From a bacterium (GTDB lineage Bacteria > Babelota > Babeliae > Babelales > Babelaceae): a DNA stretch of 60,196 bases. The position numbers and the translations under genes were made by a program. The notes under the pieces were generated by a model. That model saw only the letters and a list, made by a program, of their open reading frames with translations. It ran no database searches and had not been told where the DNA came from. Below are positions 25,433 through 34,256 of this stretch, in pieces (positions within the stretch are counted from its first letter, which is position 1; every line of letters starts with the position of its first letter). The stretch lies in the NCBI GenBank assembly GCA_021827715.1, contig JAKAUO010000004.1, forward strand, positions 1-60,196, in the 5' to 3' direction.

Positions 25433-27313
25433 ATGATGATGCATACGTTATATCAAGTATGTGGCGGAATGGTGTGGATCATACTCCTTGCAGGTGTCAT
25501 GGCGCTTGTTGGCTATTTATTTCCTCGTTACCAGGCAAAATCTGCTATCGCGGGTTTACTTATTTTTGCATGCGGCTATAGCACCCTGATGCATAATGGT
25601 GCCTATGATGGCCCGATCTTTTACCAGGGCGGTCTTTTAGGGCAAGCATGGCATGCATTACTTTCCTATGCAATGCCCCAGCCAGCGATTATTGCTATCT
25701 GCTGGATTATTATTACCTGTGGTATCATGTTGATAGTTGGCTACCGCGGGATGGCATTTATCTCTCAGAGCATTTTTTCTTTATATACACGTAATCATTT
25801 TAATTCTGCTCAAATCACACAAAGCTTCCATGGTGCACATTCTGCGCAGCATGAACCGTATCACGATGAACCTGAAGCAGATGATTTTTTAGAAGAACTT
25901 ATTGTTAAAACAAAGCCTGCTTGTACCCAGGAAGCCGATGTGCAAGCAAGCAAGGCGTACCCGTTTCCGGAGCTTGAAAAAATATCTACCGATCAACAGC
26001 AAGTTGATAAAAATAGTTCTTTTGCGCAGCATAAAGCGCAGATACTTGAAGAGAAATTACTTCGCTTTGGTATAAAAGGTTCTGTGACATCAATTACCGC
26101 AGGCCCGGTGGTAACCCTTTATGAATACCAGCCTCATATTGATGCAAAAATAAGTAAAATTATTGCGCGTGAGGATGATCTTGCATTGGCTTTACAGGCA
26201 GTGAGCTTGCGTATTATTGCACCGATTCCTGGAAAGTCGGTAGTAGGCTTTGAAGTGGCACAGGTTGAACGAACCTCTGTTTATTTTGGCACCTTGTATG
26301 AACAATGTCTTAAAAAATTTAAGGGGCACCTGCCTTTATTATTAGGGCAAAATACTATTGGATCAACCGTGGTGGTTGATCTTATTTCTATGCCTCATCT
26401 TCTTGTTGCCGGGTCAACCGGTTCGGGTAAATCGGTCGCGCTTAATACTATGTTAATTAGTTTATTATGCTATGCAAAGCCTGAAGATTTAAAGCTCATT
26501 CTTATAGATCCAAAAAAATTAGAGTTTGCGGTATATGCTGATTTACCTCATTTATTATTTCCTATAGTAACTGAGCCTGAACGTGCCATTGCGGTACTCC
26601 GCTGGGCGGTACAAACTATGCAGTCGCGTTACGAGCGCATGGCAAAGGCTGGGGTGCGTCAGGCCAAAGAATATCATGCACTGTATCATGACATGGCATC
26701 AATTGTAATTATTATTGATGAGTTTGCTGATCTTATGATCACAACGGGTAAAGAGATTGAAGAGCTCATTGTACGTTTGGCGCAAATGGCCCGAGCTGCG
26801 GGGATTCATATCATTTTGGCAACGCAACGTCCATCGGTTGACGTGATAACCGGTCTTATTAAAGTAAATTTTCCGGCACGTATTGCTTTTAAAGTAACTT
26901 CTAAAATAGATTCACGTACTATTATTGATACTATAGGGGCAGATAAATTATTAGGCAAAGGTGATATGTTGTTTCTTGATAATCAGGGTATGCTTAACCG
27001 GATTCATGGAGCATATATCAGTGATGCTGAGATCGCAAGCGTGGTTGAACAGATAAAAAGTTATGGGGCGCCTGTTTACGAAACTCTTAGTGAAGTGCAA
27101 CATGGAACTTCTGATGATATTGATGAAGCCGATAAGAAGATCTTTGAAGAAATCGTGCAATATGTGCGTGAATGCGATGAAATTTCTATCTCATTATTAC
27201 AGCGTAAATTTAGAATTGGGTATAATCGTTCTGCACGAATGATGGACACCCTTGAATCTCGTGGTATTATTTTACCATCAGATGGCGGCAAAATGCGTAA
27301 AGTTTTGCATTAA
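25433..27313 (+). CDS. ftsK: DNA translocase FtsK
   Basis: 626 residues, shorter than E. coli FtsK because the linker is brief. About three membrane helices in the first 120 residues, a short acidic linker, then the RecA-like motor with Walker A 'VAGSTGSGKSVALN' and Walker B 'SIVIIIDEFADLMI'. The C-terminal gamma winged helix ('ISISLLQRKFRIGYNRSARM') reads KOPS-type DNA signals and activates XerC/D recombination at dif. A Xer recombinase and a dif-like dyad are in this window at 57-58 kb. Followed 16 bp later by murF. Confidence 0.95.
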   Translation: MMMHTLYQVCGGMVWIILLAGVMALVGYLFPRYQAKSAIAGLLIFACGYSTLMHNGAYDGPIFYQGGLLGQAWHALLSYAMPQPAIIAICWIIITCGIMLIVGYRGMAFISQSIFSLYTRNHFNSAQITQSFHGAHSAQHEPYHDEPEADDFLEELIVKTKPACTQEADVQASKAYPFPELEKISTDQQQVDKNSSFAQHKAQILEEKLLRFGIKGSVTSITAGPVVTLYEYQPHIDAKISKIIAREDDLALALQAVSLRIIAPIPGKSVVGFEVAQVERTSVYFGTLYEQCLKKFKGHLPLLLGQNTIGSTVVVDLISMPHLLVAGSTGSGKSVALNTMLISLLCYAKPEDLKLILIDPKKLEFAVYADLPHLLFPIVTEPERAIAVLRWAVQTMQSRYERMAKAGVRQAKEYHALYHDMASIVIIIDEFADLMITTGKEIEELIVRLAQMARAAGIHIILATQRPSVDVITGLIKVNFPARIAFKVTSKIDSRTIIDTIGADKLLGKGDMLFLDNQGMLNRIHGAYISDAEIASVVEQIKSYGAPVYETLSEVQHGTSDDIDEADKKIFEEIVQYVRECDEISISLLQRKFRIGYNRSARMMDTLESRGIILPSDGGKMRKVLH

Positions 27314-27329
27314 TCCTTACAAAGAGTTT

Positions 27330-28715
27330 ATGAATAGCATGTATCTTACAAAAAATTTTTTTATCTCCGTTATTCCCCAAGCGCAATGGCAGGGACCCGA
27401 TTTTCCTGAGCATATGCAGCTCGTGGTTGATTCACGCTTGGTTACTGAGGCGCACCCATTTTTTTTTGTGGCTCTTAAAGGTGCTTTGTGCGATGGCCAT
27501 GATTTTATTCAGGATGCGCTTAAGCGTGGCGCGCGCGGTATTATTGCAAGTTCAATGGCTGAAACTTCTGTATCACCGGATATCACGTTCGTTACCGTAC
27601 CGAATGTTCTTGAAGCACTTATTGGAGTAGCAAAAGCATGGCGCGCGCAGATGAATATTCCTATTGTAGGGATTACGGGCTCTGTAGGTAAAACAACCAC
27701 TAAGCTGTTATTGGGTGAAATTTTAAAGGATGCCCATAAACGAGCTCTTATTGCGCAGGGCAACCAAAATACTGCATTGGGTATTTCTCTTAATATCTGG
27801 CAATTACGCAAAGATCATGAGGTTGCCCTTTTTGAAATGGGCATTAGTAGAAAAGATGAGATGAAACTTCTTGCTGATATTGTGCGGCCGACGCTTGCTA
27901 TTATTACCTATATTGGCCATAGCCATAATGCAGGGCTTGGCTCATCATATGATATTGCAGCAGAAAAAAGAGCAATATTTTCTTATTTTACCGAAAGATC
28001 AATTGGTATTATCCAAGGCGATCAGCCTGAACTTACTGCGACCGCCTACCCTCATCCTATTATAAAGTTTGGTAAGAAAACCACCCATCAGGTACAGGTA
28101 CGTAAAGTGGTGGTCCATTCTGATTATATTACCTGTACCCTTAAAATATATCATGAAAAATTTTCCTTACAGATTCCTACTACCAATACCGCCTTTTTAA
28201 ATTGTATGCTTGCAGCCTGTGCAGCGGCACATACGCTGGGAATTGATTATGCAGATATGGTAAAAACAGTGCAAAAACCGTTGGTGGTTCCAGGCAGGTA
28301 CGAGAAAAAAATGTTACCCCACAGTGGCTGCTTACTTATTCATGATGCCTATAACGCAAGCCCAGAAAGTATGAAATCCGCGTTATTGGCCTTTGAAAAA
28401 GTGGGCGCTTCAAAAAAAATTGCAGTCTTGGGCGATATGCTTGAATTGGGAGATGAAAGCGGTTTTTGGCACCGGCAAATTGGCCGTTTTTTAAAGAAGG
28501 TTCCTTCTCTTTCGCATCTTATTTTAGTCGGCACCCAAGTACAAGGTATTAAAAAAACTGCACCTTTGGGATTATCGTGTATACTGGTACCTACCTGGAA
28601 AGAAGCCGTGCAAGTAGTACAACCACTATTAGAGGGTAAAACTGCGGTGTTAGTGAAAGCTTCGCGCGGGATGGCCTTAAGTAATTTAGTAGATGTTTTA
28701 GAAAAGAATCATTAA
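27330..28715 (+). CDS. murF: UDP-MurNAc-tripeptide--D-Ala-D-Ala ligase
   Basis: 461 residues from ATG 27330. It adds D-Ala-D-Ala to the peptidoglycan precursor. The ATP-binding loop is 'GITGSVGKTTTK', followed by 'NQNTALGISL' and 'FEMGISRKDEMKLLADIVRP', and the C-terminal domain has 'LIHDAYNASPESMKSAL' and 'LGDMLELG', all MurF hallmarks. Its presence argues that this lineage makes at least part of a peptidoglycan precursor. The rsmH start codon immediately follows the murF stop, so they are co-translated. Confidence 0.94.
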   Translation: MNSMYLTKNFFISVIPQAQWQGPDFPEHMQLVVDSRLVTEAHPFFFVALKGALCDGHDFIQDALKRGARGIIASSMAETSVSPDITFVTVPNVLEALIGVAKAWRAQMNIPIVGITGSVGKTTTKLLLGEILKDAHKRALIAQGNQNTALGISLNIWQLRKDHEVALFEMGISRKDEMKLLADIVRPTLAIITYIGHSHNAGLGSSYDIAAEKRAIFSYFTERSIGIIQGDQPELTATAYPHPIIKFGKKTTHQVQVRKVVVHSDYITCTLKIYHEKFSLQIPTTNTAFLNCMLAACAAAHTLGIDYADMVKTVQKPLVVPGRYEKKMLPHSGCLLIHDAYNASPESMKSALLAFEKVGASKKIAVLGDMLELGDESGFWHRQIGRFLKKVPSLSHLILVGTQVQGIKKTAPLGLSCILVPTWKEAVQVVQPLLEGKTAVLVKASRGMALSNLVDVLEKNH

Positions 28716-29591
28716 ATGACCTATCATATTTCTGTAATGCCCAAAGAAGTAATCGACTATATGGCAATAAAGCCCCAGGGGGTGTATGTTGATTGCACCT
28801 TTGGTGGTGGTGGGCACACCCGTGCCTTGCTGGAAGCTGATCCTACCATACAGGTAATTGCCTTGGATGTTGATCCAGAAGCTTTTGAACATAACCGAGA
28901 GGCCATCGAGAAGGATTTTCCGGGGAGCGTCCGTTTTATCTGGGCAAATTTTGTTACCCTCCGTTTGGCATTGAAAAAAATTGGGATAACCCACGTGGAT
29001 GGCATTTTGGCAGATTTTGGGACATCGCAGCATCAGATTACCCATAAGCCCGGTTTTAGCTTTTCTCGTGATAAAAAATTGGACATGCGTATGTCAACTG
29101 CTCATGGCACCCTGACTGCAGCGCAGATTGTTAATAATGCTAGCGAGCATGAACTGGCCACTATTTTTTGGCGCTATGGCGAAGAACGTGCAGGTAAGCA
29201 AATAGCGCGGGCTATCGTGCAGGCACGTACGCAGGAAAAAATTACTACCACGTTACAGCTTGCAGATATTATTAAAGGGGTGGTAGGGTACCAGAAAAAA
29301 AATGTTCATCCGGCAACCCGTGTTTTTCAGGCGCTGCGCATTGTGGTTAATCACGAATTAGAACACATTGAAGGGTTTTTAAAGCAGGTACCTGAGGTGC
29401 TTAATTCGGGTGGCCGTATTGTGTGTATCAGCTTTCATTCATTAGAAGATAGACTGGTTAAGCAGGCGTTTAGAGAGCAAAAAGGAGTGGTAGAGATAGT
29501 GACTCCTAAGGTTATTGTGCCAACGACCGAGGAAATAAAAAGAAATCCTGCATCCCGAAGCGCTAAACTGCGAGCAGCTCAGAAGATTTGA
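28716..29591 (+). CDS. rsmH: 16S rRNA m4C1402 methyltransferase
   Basis: 291 residues. SAM-dependent N4-methylation of C1402 in the decoding centre. SAM-binding motif 'DCTFGGGGHTRALLEA', then 'ILADFGTSQHQI', 'RLDMRMS'-type 'KLDMRMSTAHG', and the C-terminal 'ISFHSLEDRLVKQAFR' and 'NPASRSAKLRAAQKI'. The classical DLGVSS motif is 'DFGTSQ' here. Located with murF as in many dcw clusters, although without the other mur/fts genes. Confidence 0.95.
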   Translation: MTYHISVMPKEVIDYMAIKPQGVYVDCTFGGGGHTRALLEADPTIQVIALDVDPEAFEHNREAIEKDFPGSVRFIWANFVTLRLALKKIGITHVDGILADFGTSQHQITHKPGFSFSRDKKLDMRMSTAHGTLTAAQIVNNASEHELATIFWRYGEERAGKQIARAIVQARTQEKITTTLQLADIIKGVVGYQKKNVHPATRVFQALRIVVNHELEHIEGFLKQVPEVLNSGGRIVCISFHSLEDRLVKQAFREQKGVVEIVTPKVIVPTTEEIKRNPASRSAKLRAAQKI

Positions 29592-29600
29592 ATAAATTGT

Positions 29601-29629
29601 TTGACAAAGGTAATCAGTGGCCGTAGACT
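29601..29629 (+). promoter_or_regulatory. Sigma-70-type promoter for spoVG
   Basis: TTGACA (29601-29606), 17-base spacer, TAGACT (29624-29629), about 50 bp before the spoVG start. Confidence 0.6.
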
Positions 29630-29679
29630 AGTGAAAAATTGTTACACAAGAGAGTAATTACGCAAAAAGGCTACTGGTG

Positions 29680-29967
29680 ATGAAAATTACAGAAGTTAAA
29701 GTTTATCCGGCTCAAGAGAGTGGCAGACTTAAGGCATATGCAACAATCGTCTTTGAAAATTGTTTTATCGTGCGCGATCTTAAAGTTATTGAAGGCAGTA
29801 AGGGATTATTCGTTTCCATGCCTTCAAGAAGACGTAAAGATGGCACATTTAGAGACATTGTGCATCCTTTAAATTCTGAGATGCGAAAAATGATTGAAGA
29901 TTCAGTTATTTTAGAGTATAATAAAGCAGTTCAGTTTGGATTCTCAAACGAAGAGAACCAAGAATAA
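29680..29967 (+). CDS. spoVG: SpoVG-family RNA/DNA-binding regulator
   Basis: 95 residues. Starts 'MKITEVKVYPAQESGRLKAY' and contains 'FIVRDLKVIEGSKGLFVSMP' and 'FRDIVHPLNSEMR', the full SpoVG signature. In Firmicutes and spirochetes it binds nucleic acids and tunes division and virulence gene expression; the role here is unknown. ATG 29680 is preferred over the adjacent GTG at 29677; AAGG lies about ten bases upstream. It has its own promoter and is followed by a palindromic repeat and tRNA-Gln. Confidence 0.93.
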   Translation: MKITEVKVYPAQESGRLKAYATIVFENCFIVRDLKVIEGSKGLFVSMPSRRRKDGTFRDIVHPLNSEMRKMIEDSVILEYNKAVQFGFSNEENQE

Positions 29968-29992
29968 TTCGAAGGACCATTTAGATGGTGTC

Positions 29993-30013
29993 ATCCTGAA
30001 CTTGATTCAGGAT
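29993..30013. repeat. Palindromic repeat, ATCCTGAA-type
   Basis: ATCCTGAA CTTGA TTCAGGAT, perfect 8-bp arms. The same arms, with another centre, occur at 38010-38048, so this is probably a dispersed palindromic element. It may also act as a stem after spoVG. Confidence 0.6.
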
Positions 30014-30053
30014 CTAATCCTTTCATATCTTGAAAATTATTAAAAATTATTAA

Positions 30054-30128
30054 TGGGGCGTCGCCAAGCGGTAAGGCACCAGGTTTTGGTCCTGGCATCC
30101 GGAGGTTCGAATCCTTCCGCCCCAGCCA
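30054..30128 (+). tRNA. tRNA-Gln (anticodon TTG)
   Basis: Seven-base acceptor TGGGGCG pairs with CGCCCCA; the discriminator G is followed by an encoded CCA. The anticodon stem CCAGG/CCTGG encloses the loop TTTTGGT with anticodon TTG, and the T arm carries GGTTCGAATCC. It decodes CAA and, by wobble, CAG. Confidence 0.97.
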
Positions 30129-30142
30129 GCCTTCGCTCTTAC

Positions 30143-30174
30143 AAAGCTATGGCTTGCCCAGCCATAGCTTTTTT
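30143..30174 (+). terminator. Rho-independent terminator after tRNA-Gln
   Basis: AAGCTATGGCT and AGCCATAGCTT form an 11-bp stem around TGCCC and are followed by a T-run. Confidence 0.9.
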
Positions 30175-30252
30175 AATGGGGATACTTAAGTCAAAAATAT
30201 ATGGGGTACAATTAATTTGAATCTTATTTTTTTGTAAAAAAAATGTTTTAAT

Positions 30253-30753
30253 ATGAACAACTGCATTCAGGAGCGGATAACTTCCCGCATTTTACTCTTA
30301 AATGAAAAAAATGAGATCTTTCTTCTAAGAGTATTGCCAAACACTATAGTTATTGATCCAAAAAATTTACTTTCTGGTCCTTATTGGATAACTCCAGGCG
30401 GAGGAGTGGAAGCGGATGAATCTTTGTTAACAGCAGCTCAACGTGAGCTCTATGAAGAAACAGGTATAACTGATGCTGAATTTTCGCAAGCGCCAGTTTT
30501 CTATTGCGAAAATGAATTAATACTTCGTGGCACATTAACAGTTTTTAAAGAACATTTTTTTCTTGCACGTGTCAAAAATAGTATAGTATCGCATGAAAAT
30601 TTTAATGATGAAGAAAAATCAATAGCGGCTGGAAGTGCTTGGTGGAATATTCATGATCTAAAAACAAGTAGTGAAATTATATTCCCTAAAAAATTATACA
30701 CTTTTTTAGAGCCATTGGTGCAAGGTATTACTTTTCAAAAGCATTGCAAGTGA
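30253..30753 (+). CDS. Nudix hydrolase
   Basis: 166 residues. The Nudix box G-x5-E-x7-RE-L-x-EE-x-G-I is complete at residues 50-72 ('RELYEETGI' at its end), so it should bind a metal and cleave a nucleoside diphosphate linked to another group. The substrate cannot be read from the sequence. ATG 30253 lies close to an AT-rich upstream region without a clear ribosome-binding site. It converges with the zinc-finger gene, 13 bp apart, and opens the accessory region. Confidence 0.88.
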   Translation: MNNCIQERITSRILLLNEKNEIFLLRVLPNTIVIDPKNLLSGPYWITPGGGVEADESLLTAAQRELYEETGITDAEFSQAPVFYCENELILRGTLTVFKEHFFLARVKNSIVSHENFNDEEKSIAAGSAWWNIHDLKTSSEIIFPKKLYTFLEPLVQGITFQKHCK

Positions 30754-30766
30754 AAGCCTTAAAATA

Positions 30767-31294
30767 TTATTCTTCTGGATGATAACGCTTCTTATGCCTT
30801 TTTAGATGGCCCTCCTGACTTACTGATTTACCGCATATATCACAAACGCAGGATTTTTCTGTATGAATGAGCATATGTCTTCTTAAATCTGAATGTTGTC
30901 TAAAACCATTACTTGTGCAACCTTCATATGTACATTTAAAAGGTCTTGCATGGTTGAGATAATGAGTTGTCAACAGAGCCCGAGAAACAAAAGATTTACC
31001 GCAACCGCCGTAATTACAATAATATCTCGGGCGAACAACAGAAGGATTTATTGTTTCTGGCTGACTGGTATGAACTGGTTCAACGTGAGGAACCTTTGCC
31101 AATTCTTCTAAAAAATTTTGAAAGTCTTCATCTTCAACAGTTATAGGATGATGGGAAACATCTGATTCCTCTTCATCCGCTGGACACTCTAGTGAGCATG
31201 AATTCAAAAAGTTATTGAATTCTGGATGATCATTATTCATAGCAGAGAGGGTGATAAATTCCAGAAAAATTTGTATAATTACCAGCTTTTTCAT
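30767..31294 (-). CDS. Secreted C2H2 zinc-finger protein
   Basis: 175 residues. Signal peptide 'LVIIQIFLEFITLSAMNND', an acidic linker (about 30-85), then three C2H2 fingers at the C-terminus: 'YCNYGGCGKSF...HYLNH', 'CTYEGCTSNGF...HMLIH' and 'CDICGKSVSQEGHLKRHKKR'. The C-x4-C spacing of the first two is the TFIIIA type common in eukaryotes. Same plan as the tandem genes at 58.4-60.2 kb but clearly diverged, with less regular linkers. Fingers behind an export signal suggest a DNA- or RNA-binding effector sent to the host. Transcribed divergently from nothing near; an isolated unit. Confidence 0.85.
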   Translation of the reverse strand: MKKLVIIQIFLEFITLSAMNNDHPEFNNFLNSCSLECPADEEESDVSHHPITVEDEDFQNFLEELAKVPHVEPVHTSQPETINPSVVRPRYYCNYGGCGKSFVSRALLTTHYLNHARPFKCTYEGCTSNGFRQHSDLRRHMLIHTEKSCVCDICGKSVSQEGHLKRHKKRYHPEE

Positions 31295-31341
31295 CTTATA
31301 TCTTACTCATTTAAGGCAATATCATACTCTCCTGTATAAAA

Positions 31342-31878
31342 TTACTCTATACCGAATTCTTTAAGCACGGTGTCTGCATAGGTTGAAACATCAATATCGT
31401 GTAATCTTTTAATAATGGTTCCTTTTGCATCAATTAAAAAGGTAATTCTAGCAGGAACGAGATTATTAACAAAGGGTATATTCAGTTGTGCGCCATAGGC
31501 CTTTGTTACTTTTCCCTGCGTGTCGCTTAACAATGTAAAAGGTAAATGGTATTTTTCCTTAAAGCGCGCATGAGATTCGGGCGAATCGAAATTAATGCCG
31601 AGCACCACAATATTGTTTTCAGCATACTGTGCTGCGCTGTCTCTAAAGCTACAGGCCTGTTTAGTGCATCCGGGAGTATCATCATGGGGATAAAAATAGA
31701 GCACGATATTTTTTCCTTTAAATTCTGCAAGTGAACGCCAGGCGCCTGTTTCATCTTGTAGGGTAAAGTCTGGAGCACTATCGCCCGGCTGGAGCATAAC
31801 ACGTCTTTGGCGCAATATAGAGAATGCAAGGCCGAGTAAAAAGATAAGAACTATACAAAAAAGAAAGAAAAATTTCAT
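31342..31878 (-). CDS. Membrane-anchored Bcp-type peroxiredoxin
   Basis: 178 residues. A membrane helix at the N-terminus ('LFCIVLIFLLGLAFSIL') precedes the thioredoxin fold. 'PGDSAPDFTLQDETG' and 'YFYPHDDTPGCTKQACSFRD' identify the BCP/PrxQ class: peroxidatic Cys71 and resolving Cys76, five residues apart. It reduces hydroperoxides using thioredoxin. Anchoring puts it on the periplasmic side, where it could meet host-derived peroxide; that is inference from the anchor. No anomalies. Confidence 0.92.
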   Translation of the reverse strand: MKFFFLFCIVLIFLLGLAFSILRQRRVMLQPGDSAPDFTLQDETGAWRSLAEFKGKNIVLYFYPHDDTPGCTKQACSFRDSAAQYAENNIVVLGINFDSPESHARFKEKYHLPFTLLSDTQGKVTKAYGAQLNIPFVNNLVPARITFLIDAKGTIIKRLHDIDVSTYADTVLKEFGIE

Positions 31879-31954
31879 GCCTTTACCTTCGCATATTCAA
31901 ATGGTTATAGTAGTTATACTAGAAAATTAGATATTTCTTGTAAAGGAAACCACT

Positions 31955-32506
31955 ATGAAAAGCGCGATCATGTTGCTATGTCTCATCTTTGGATATACTG
32001 CTTTTGCAGTAAGTGAGCAGGATCATGAACCATGGTTAAAAGATATTTTGAAAAGTATCACGCGATACCGGCAGAATGAGATTAATGATACCCTTGATGA
32101 GTTACGTAAAGCCCTTAGTGCCCATAATGTAGACGCCTTTATCGCTTGCATGAAGCAATTTTATGCGCATATTCCTTATACAATAGCTATCGAAAAAGAA
32201 AAATATTACCAAACTATTTTTTATGTAGTCTTGCGACTTATTAATGTAAATCCAGAGGTAGAACGAGCGACCAATATCGGCCGCATTGATATGGTTGTTG
32301 AGGTAGATGATTGTATCTATATTTTTGAGTTCAAATTAAATGGTTCTGCCAAAGCTGCCTTACAACAGATTCACCAAATGCACTACTATCAGCCCTATCT
32401 TAATCTTGGAAAGAAAATAGTGTTGGTAGGTATTAATTTTTCAAGCAAAGAAAGAAATATTGCCGATTATCTGTTTGAAGAATTTATTATTAACGGATAT
32501 TATTGA
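31955..32506 (+). CDS. Secreted PD-(D/E)XK nuclease-domain protein
   Basis: 183 residues. Signal peptide 'AIMLLCLIFGYTAFAVSE', then a domain like the C-terminal PD-(D/E)XK module of AAA-ATPase/DUF1703 proteins. The catalytic strand pair is 'GRIDMVVEV' (Asp) and 'YIFEFKLNG' (ExK), followed by 'ALQQIHQMHYYQPYL'. In most relatives this module follows an AAA domain; here it stands alone behind an export signal. AAGGAAA precedes the ATG. A role on extracytoplasmic or host nucleic acid is possible, or the domain may have lost nuclease activity. Confidence 0.75.
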   Translation: MKSAIMLLCLIFGYTAFAVSEQDHEPWLKDILKSITRYRQNEINDTLDELRKALSAHNVDAFIACMKQFYAHIPYTIAIEKEKYYQTIFYVVLRLINVNPEVERATNIGRIDMVVEVDDCIYIFEFKLNGSAKAALQQIHQMHYYQPYLNLGKKIVLVGINFSSKERNIADYLFEEFIINGYY

Positions 32507-32546
32507 GTTAAGATGAAAAAAATATAGAAAGGCACTTGCAATTATT

Positions 32547-33134
32547 ATGAGTAAAAAGCAATTAAAAAAAATAGAGATTAATAAGGTAACTTTTTTTCTT
32601 GATCATAGGTATCAATTGGTGATGGATCTTATTTCTCCTGAGTTTGAAAAAAAAGCGCTTATTATCGATCAACTTTTCGGTAGGGATGACAGATCGGCTA
32701 AAATACTTGTTGATGCTGTTTTGCAAGATGGATGCGCAAATGACGTAGCAATGACTTATTTTATTGCTATGATTTTACAAAATTATGGTGAAATCGAAAG
32801 AGCTGGAAAAATTATTACACGAATGTATCAAGTTTATCCTTCCGATTTACTTGTTCGGTGTGCTTATGCAAATCACCTTATATTTCGCGATGCCTTTGAT
32901 GAGATACCGGCTGTTTTTAATCATACTTTCGATCTTGAAAAAGTATGTGATGAAAGAGAATTGCCCCTTATTACCTTTATACATTTTATATCCGTTGCGC
33001 GCAATTATTATATGTTTAAAAATGATGTTCCTCATGTGGTAAAATATTTTTCTTATTTATTTGAAGCAGCGCCAGAGCATGCAGAAACGCAAGATTTTTT
33101 GAGAGAACTTATGGAACTTCAAGGGGAAGCATAA
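32547..33134 (+). CDS. Helical, TPR-like protein of unknown function
   Basis: 195 residues, no signal peptide or membrane helix. Almost entirely helical, with repeat-like pairs such as 'FIAMILQNYGEIERAGKIIT' and 'FSYLFEAAPEHAETQDFLRE', which resembles tetratricopeptide packing without a clean consensus. No family recognised. It sits 40 bp after the secreted PD-(D/E)XK gene and 95 bp before the Rpn-type gene, all on the plus strand. Confidence 0.65.
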   Translation: MSKKQLKKIEINKVTFFLDHRYQLVMDLISPEFEKKALIIDQLFGRDDRSAKILVDAVLQDGCANDVAMTYFIAMILQNYGEIERAGKIITRMYQVYPSDLLVRCAYANHLIFRDAFDEIPAVFNHTFDLEKVCDERELPLITFIHFISVARNYYMFKNDVPHVVKYFSYLFEAAPEHAETQDFLRELMELQGEA

Positions 33135-33229
33135 CATATAAAGATATCAATAGGGTTTGGAGATCCTATGAGCCGGCTCTCTATAATCTGGTAAGAATAT
33201 CAACATTGAGCGTTTGAAAAGGAATAAAA

Positions 33230-34108
33230 ATGATTTTCTTGGATCCTAAAAGTGATATGGTTTTTAAAAGATTATTTGGTGATATTACTCATAAAAATAT
33301 CTTAATTAGTTTTTTGAATGGTGTACTTGAACGTATTGAGGGAACGCAGATAATTGAGGTTACGATAAATGATCCGAGTAATGTGGCAGAAACCCCTTTA
33401 TCGAAGGCAAGTATCGTGGACGTTCGATGCACTGATCAACAAAATAATCAATATATTATTGAAATGCAGGTTATTACCCAAAAAGATTATGCTGCTCGGG
33501 CTCAATATTATAGCTCACTTGCACTGAGCAGGCAGTTGGCGTCACGAGACAAGTATGATAAGTTGGTTCCTGTTATTTTTGTCGGTATTCTTGATTTTCA
33601 ATTATTTAAAAATTCTCATTATATAAGTCATCATCTTATTTTAGATAATGAAACATATGCGCATGAACTCAAACATTTGGAATTTCATTTTGTGGAGCTT
33701 GAAAAATTCAATAAAGAGCTTGATGACCTTGATACTCTTCTTGATAAATGGATCTATTTTTTAAAATATGCGGGTATTTTGCAAACGATTCCCAAATCTT
33801 TTAATGACTCAGTATTAGAAGAAGCTTTTAATGTTCTTGTGCAAAGTAATTGGTCGAAAAAAGAATTAGAAGCATATGATCGATACTTGGATTCTATAAG
33901 ATCTGCGGCAAGTCAACTTGAAACGGCAGAAGAAATAGGTATGGCCAAAGGTATTGCCAAAGGTATTGCCAAAGGTATGGCGGAAGGCGAATTAAAAAAA
34001 GCACTTGAAATAGCCAAAGAGCTTTTGGATGTTCTTGATGTTGCTACTATTGCTAAAAAAACTGGCTTATCGCCTCAAAAAATTCAAGAACTTAAAAAAC
34101 TTAAATAA
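33230..34108 (+). CDS. Rpn-family PD-(D/E)XK nuclease (putative transposase)
   Basis: 292 residues. 'FLDPKSDMVFKRLFGD' is the typical opening of Rpn/PDDEXK_2 proteins. The nuclease core has 'ASIVDVRCTDQQNNQYIIEM' (Asp, then Glu-x-Gln in place of ExK) and 'RAQYYSSLALSRQL'. The C-terminal part has the usual short degenerate repeat 'KGIAKGIAKGMAEGE', encoded by 12-bp repeats, then a helical end. E. coli Rpn proteins promote RecA-independent recombination and act in phage defence. Terminal repeats or insertion scars are not seen around this copy, so it is best treated as a resident gene. Confidence 0.85.
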   Translation: MIFLDPKSDMVFKRLFGDITHKNILISFLNGVLERIEGTQIIEVTINDPSNVAETPLSKASIVDVRCTDQQNNQYIIEMQVITQKDYAARAQYYSSLALSRQLASRDKYDKLVPVIFVGILDFQLFKNSHYISHHLILDNETYAHELKHLEFHFVELEKFNKELDDLDTLLDKWIYFLKYAGILQTIPKSFNDSVLEEAFNVLVQSNWSKKELEAYDRYLDSIRSAASQLETAEEIGMAKGIAKGIAKGMAEGELKKALEIAKELLDVLDVATIAKKTGLSPQKIQELKKLK

Positions 34109-34256
34109 ATAACAAAGGATTATCATCGAAAAACGTACCTGTTCCGATATTAGCGATAAAATGGCTATGCAAGCAACCAGTTGGTATGATTGGGGTTCAC
34201 CTATTGGGCTTGGATTCACGCTTGTAGTTGCTTCATCTGTAAGCGGCTCTTATATA

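Noticed and set aside
33935-33996. Short 12-bp repeats (AAAGGTATTGCC) as a CRISPR-like or mobile element signal
   Set aside because: They encode the AKGIAKG repeat that is normal near the end of Rpn-family proteins.
33230-34108. Insertion sequence around the Rpn-type gene
   Set aside because: No terminal inverted repeats or target duplication could be found on either side.
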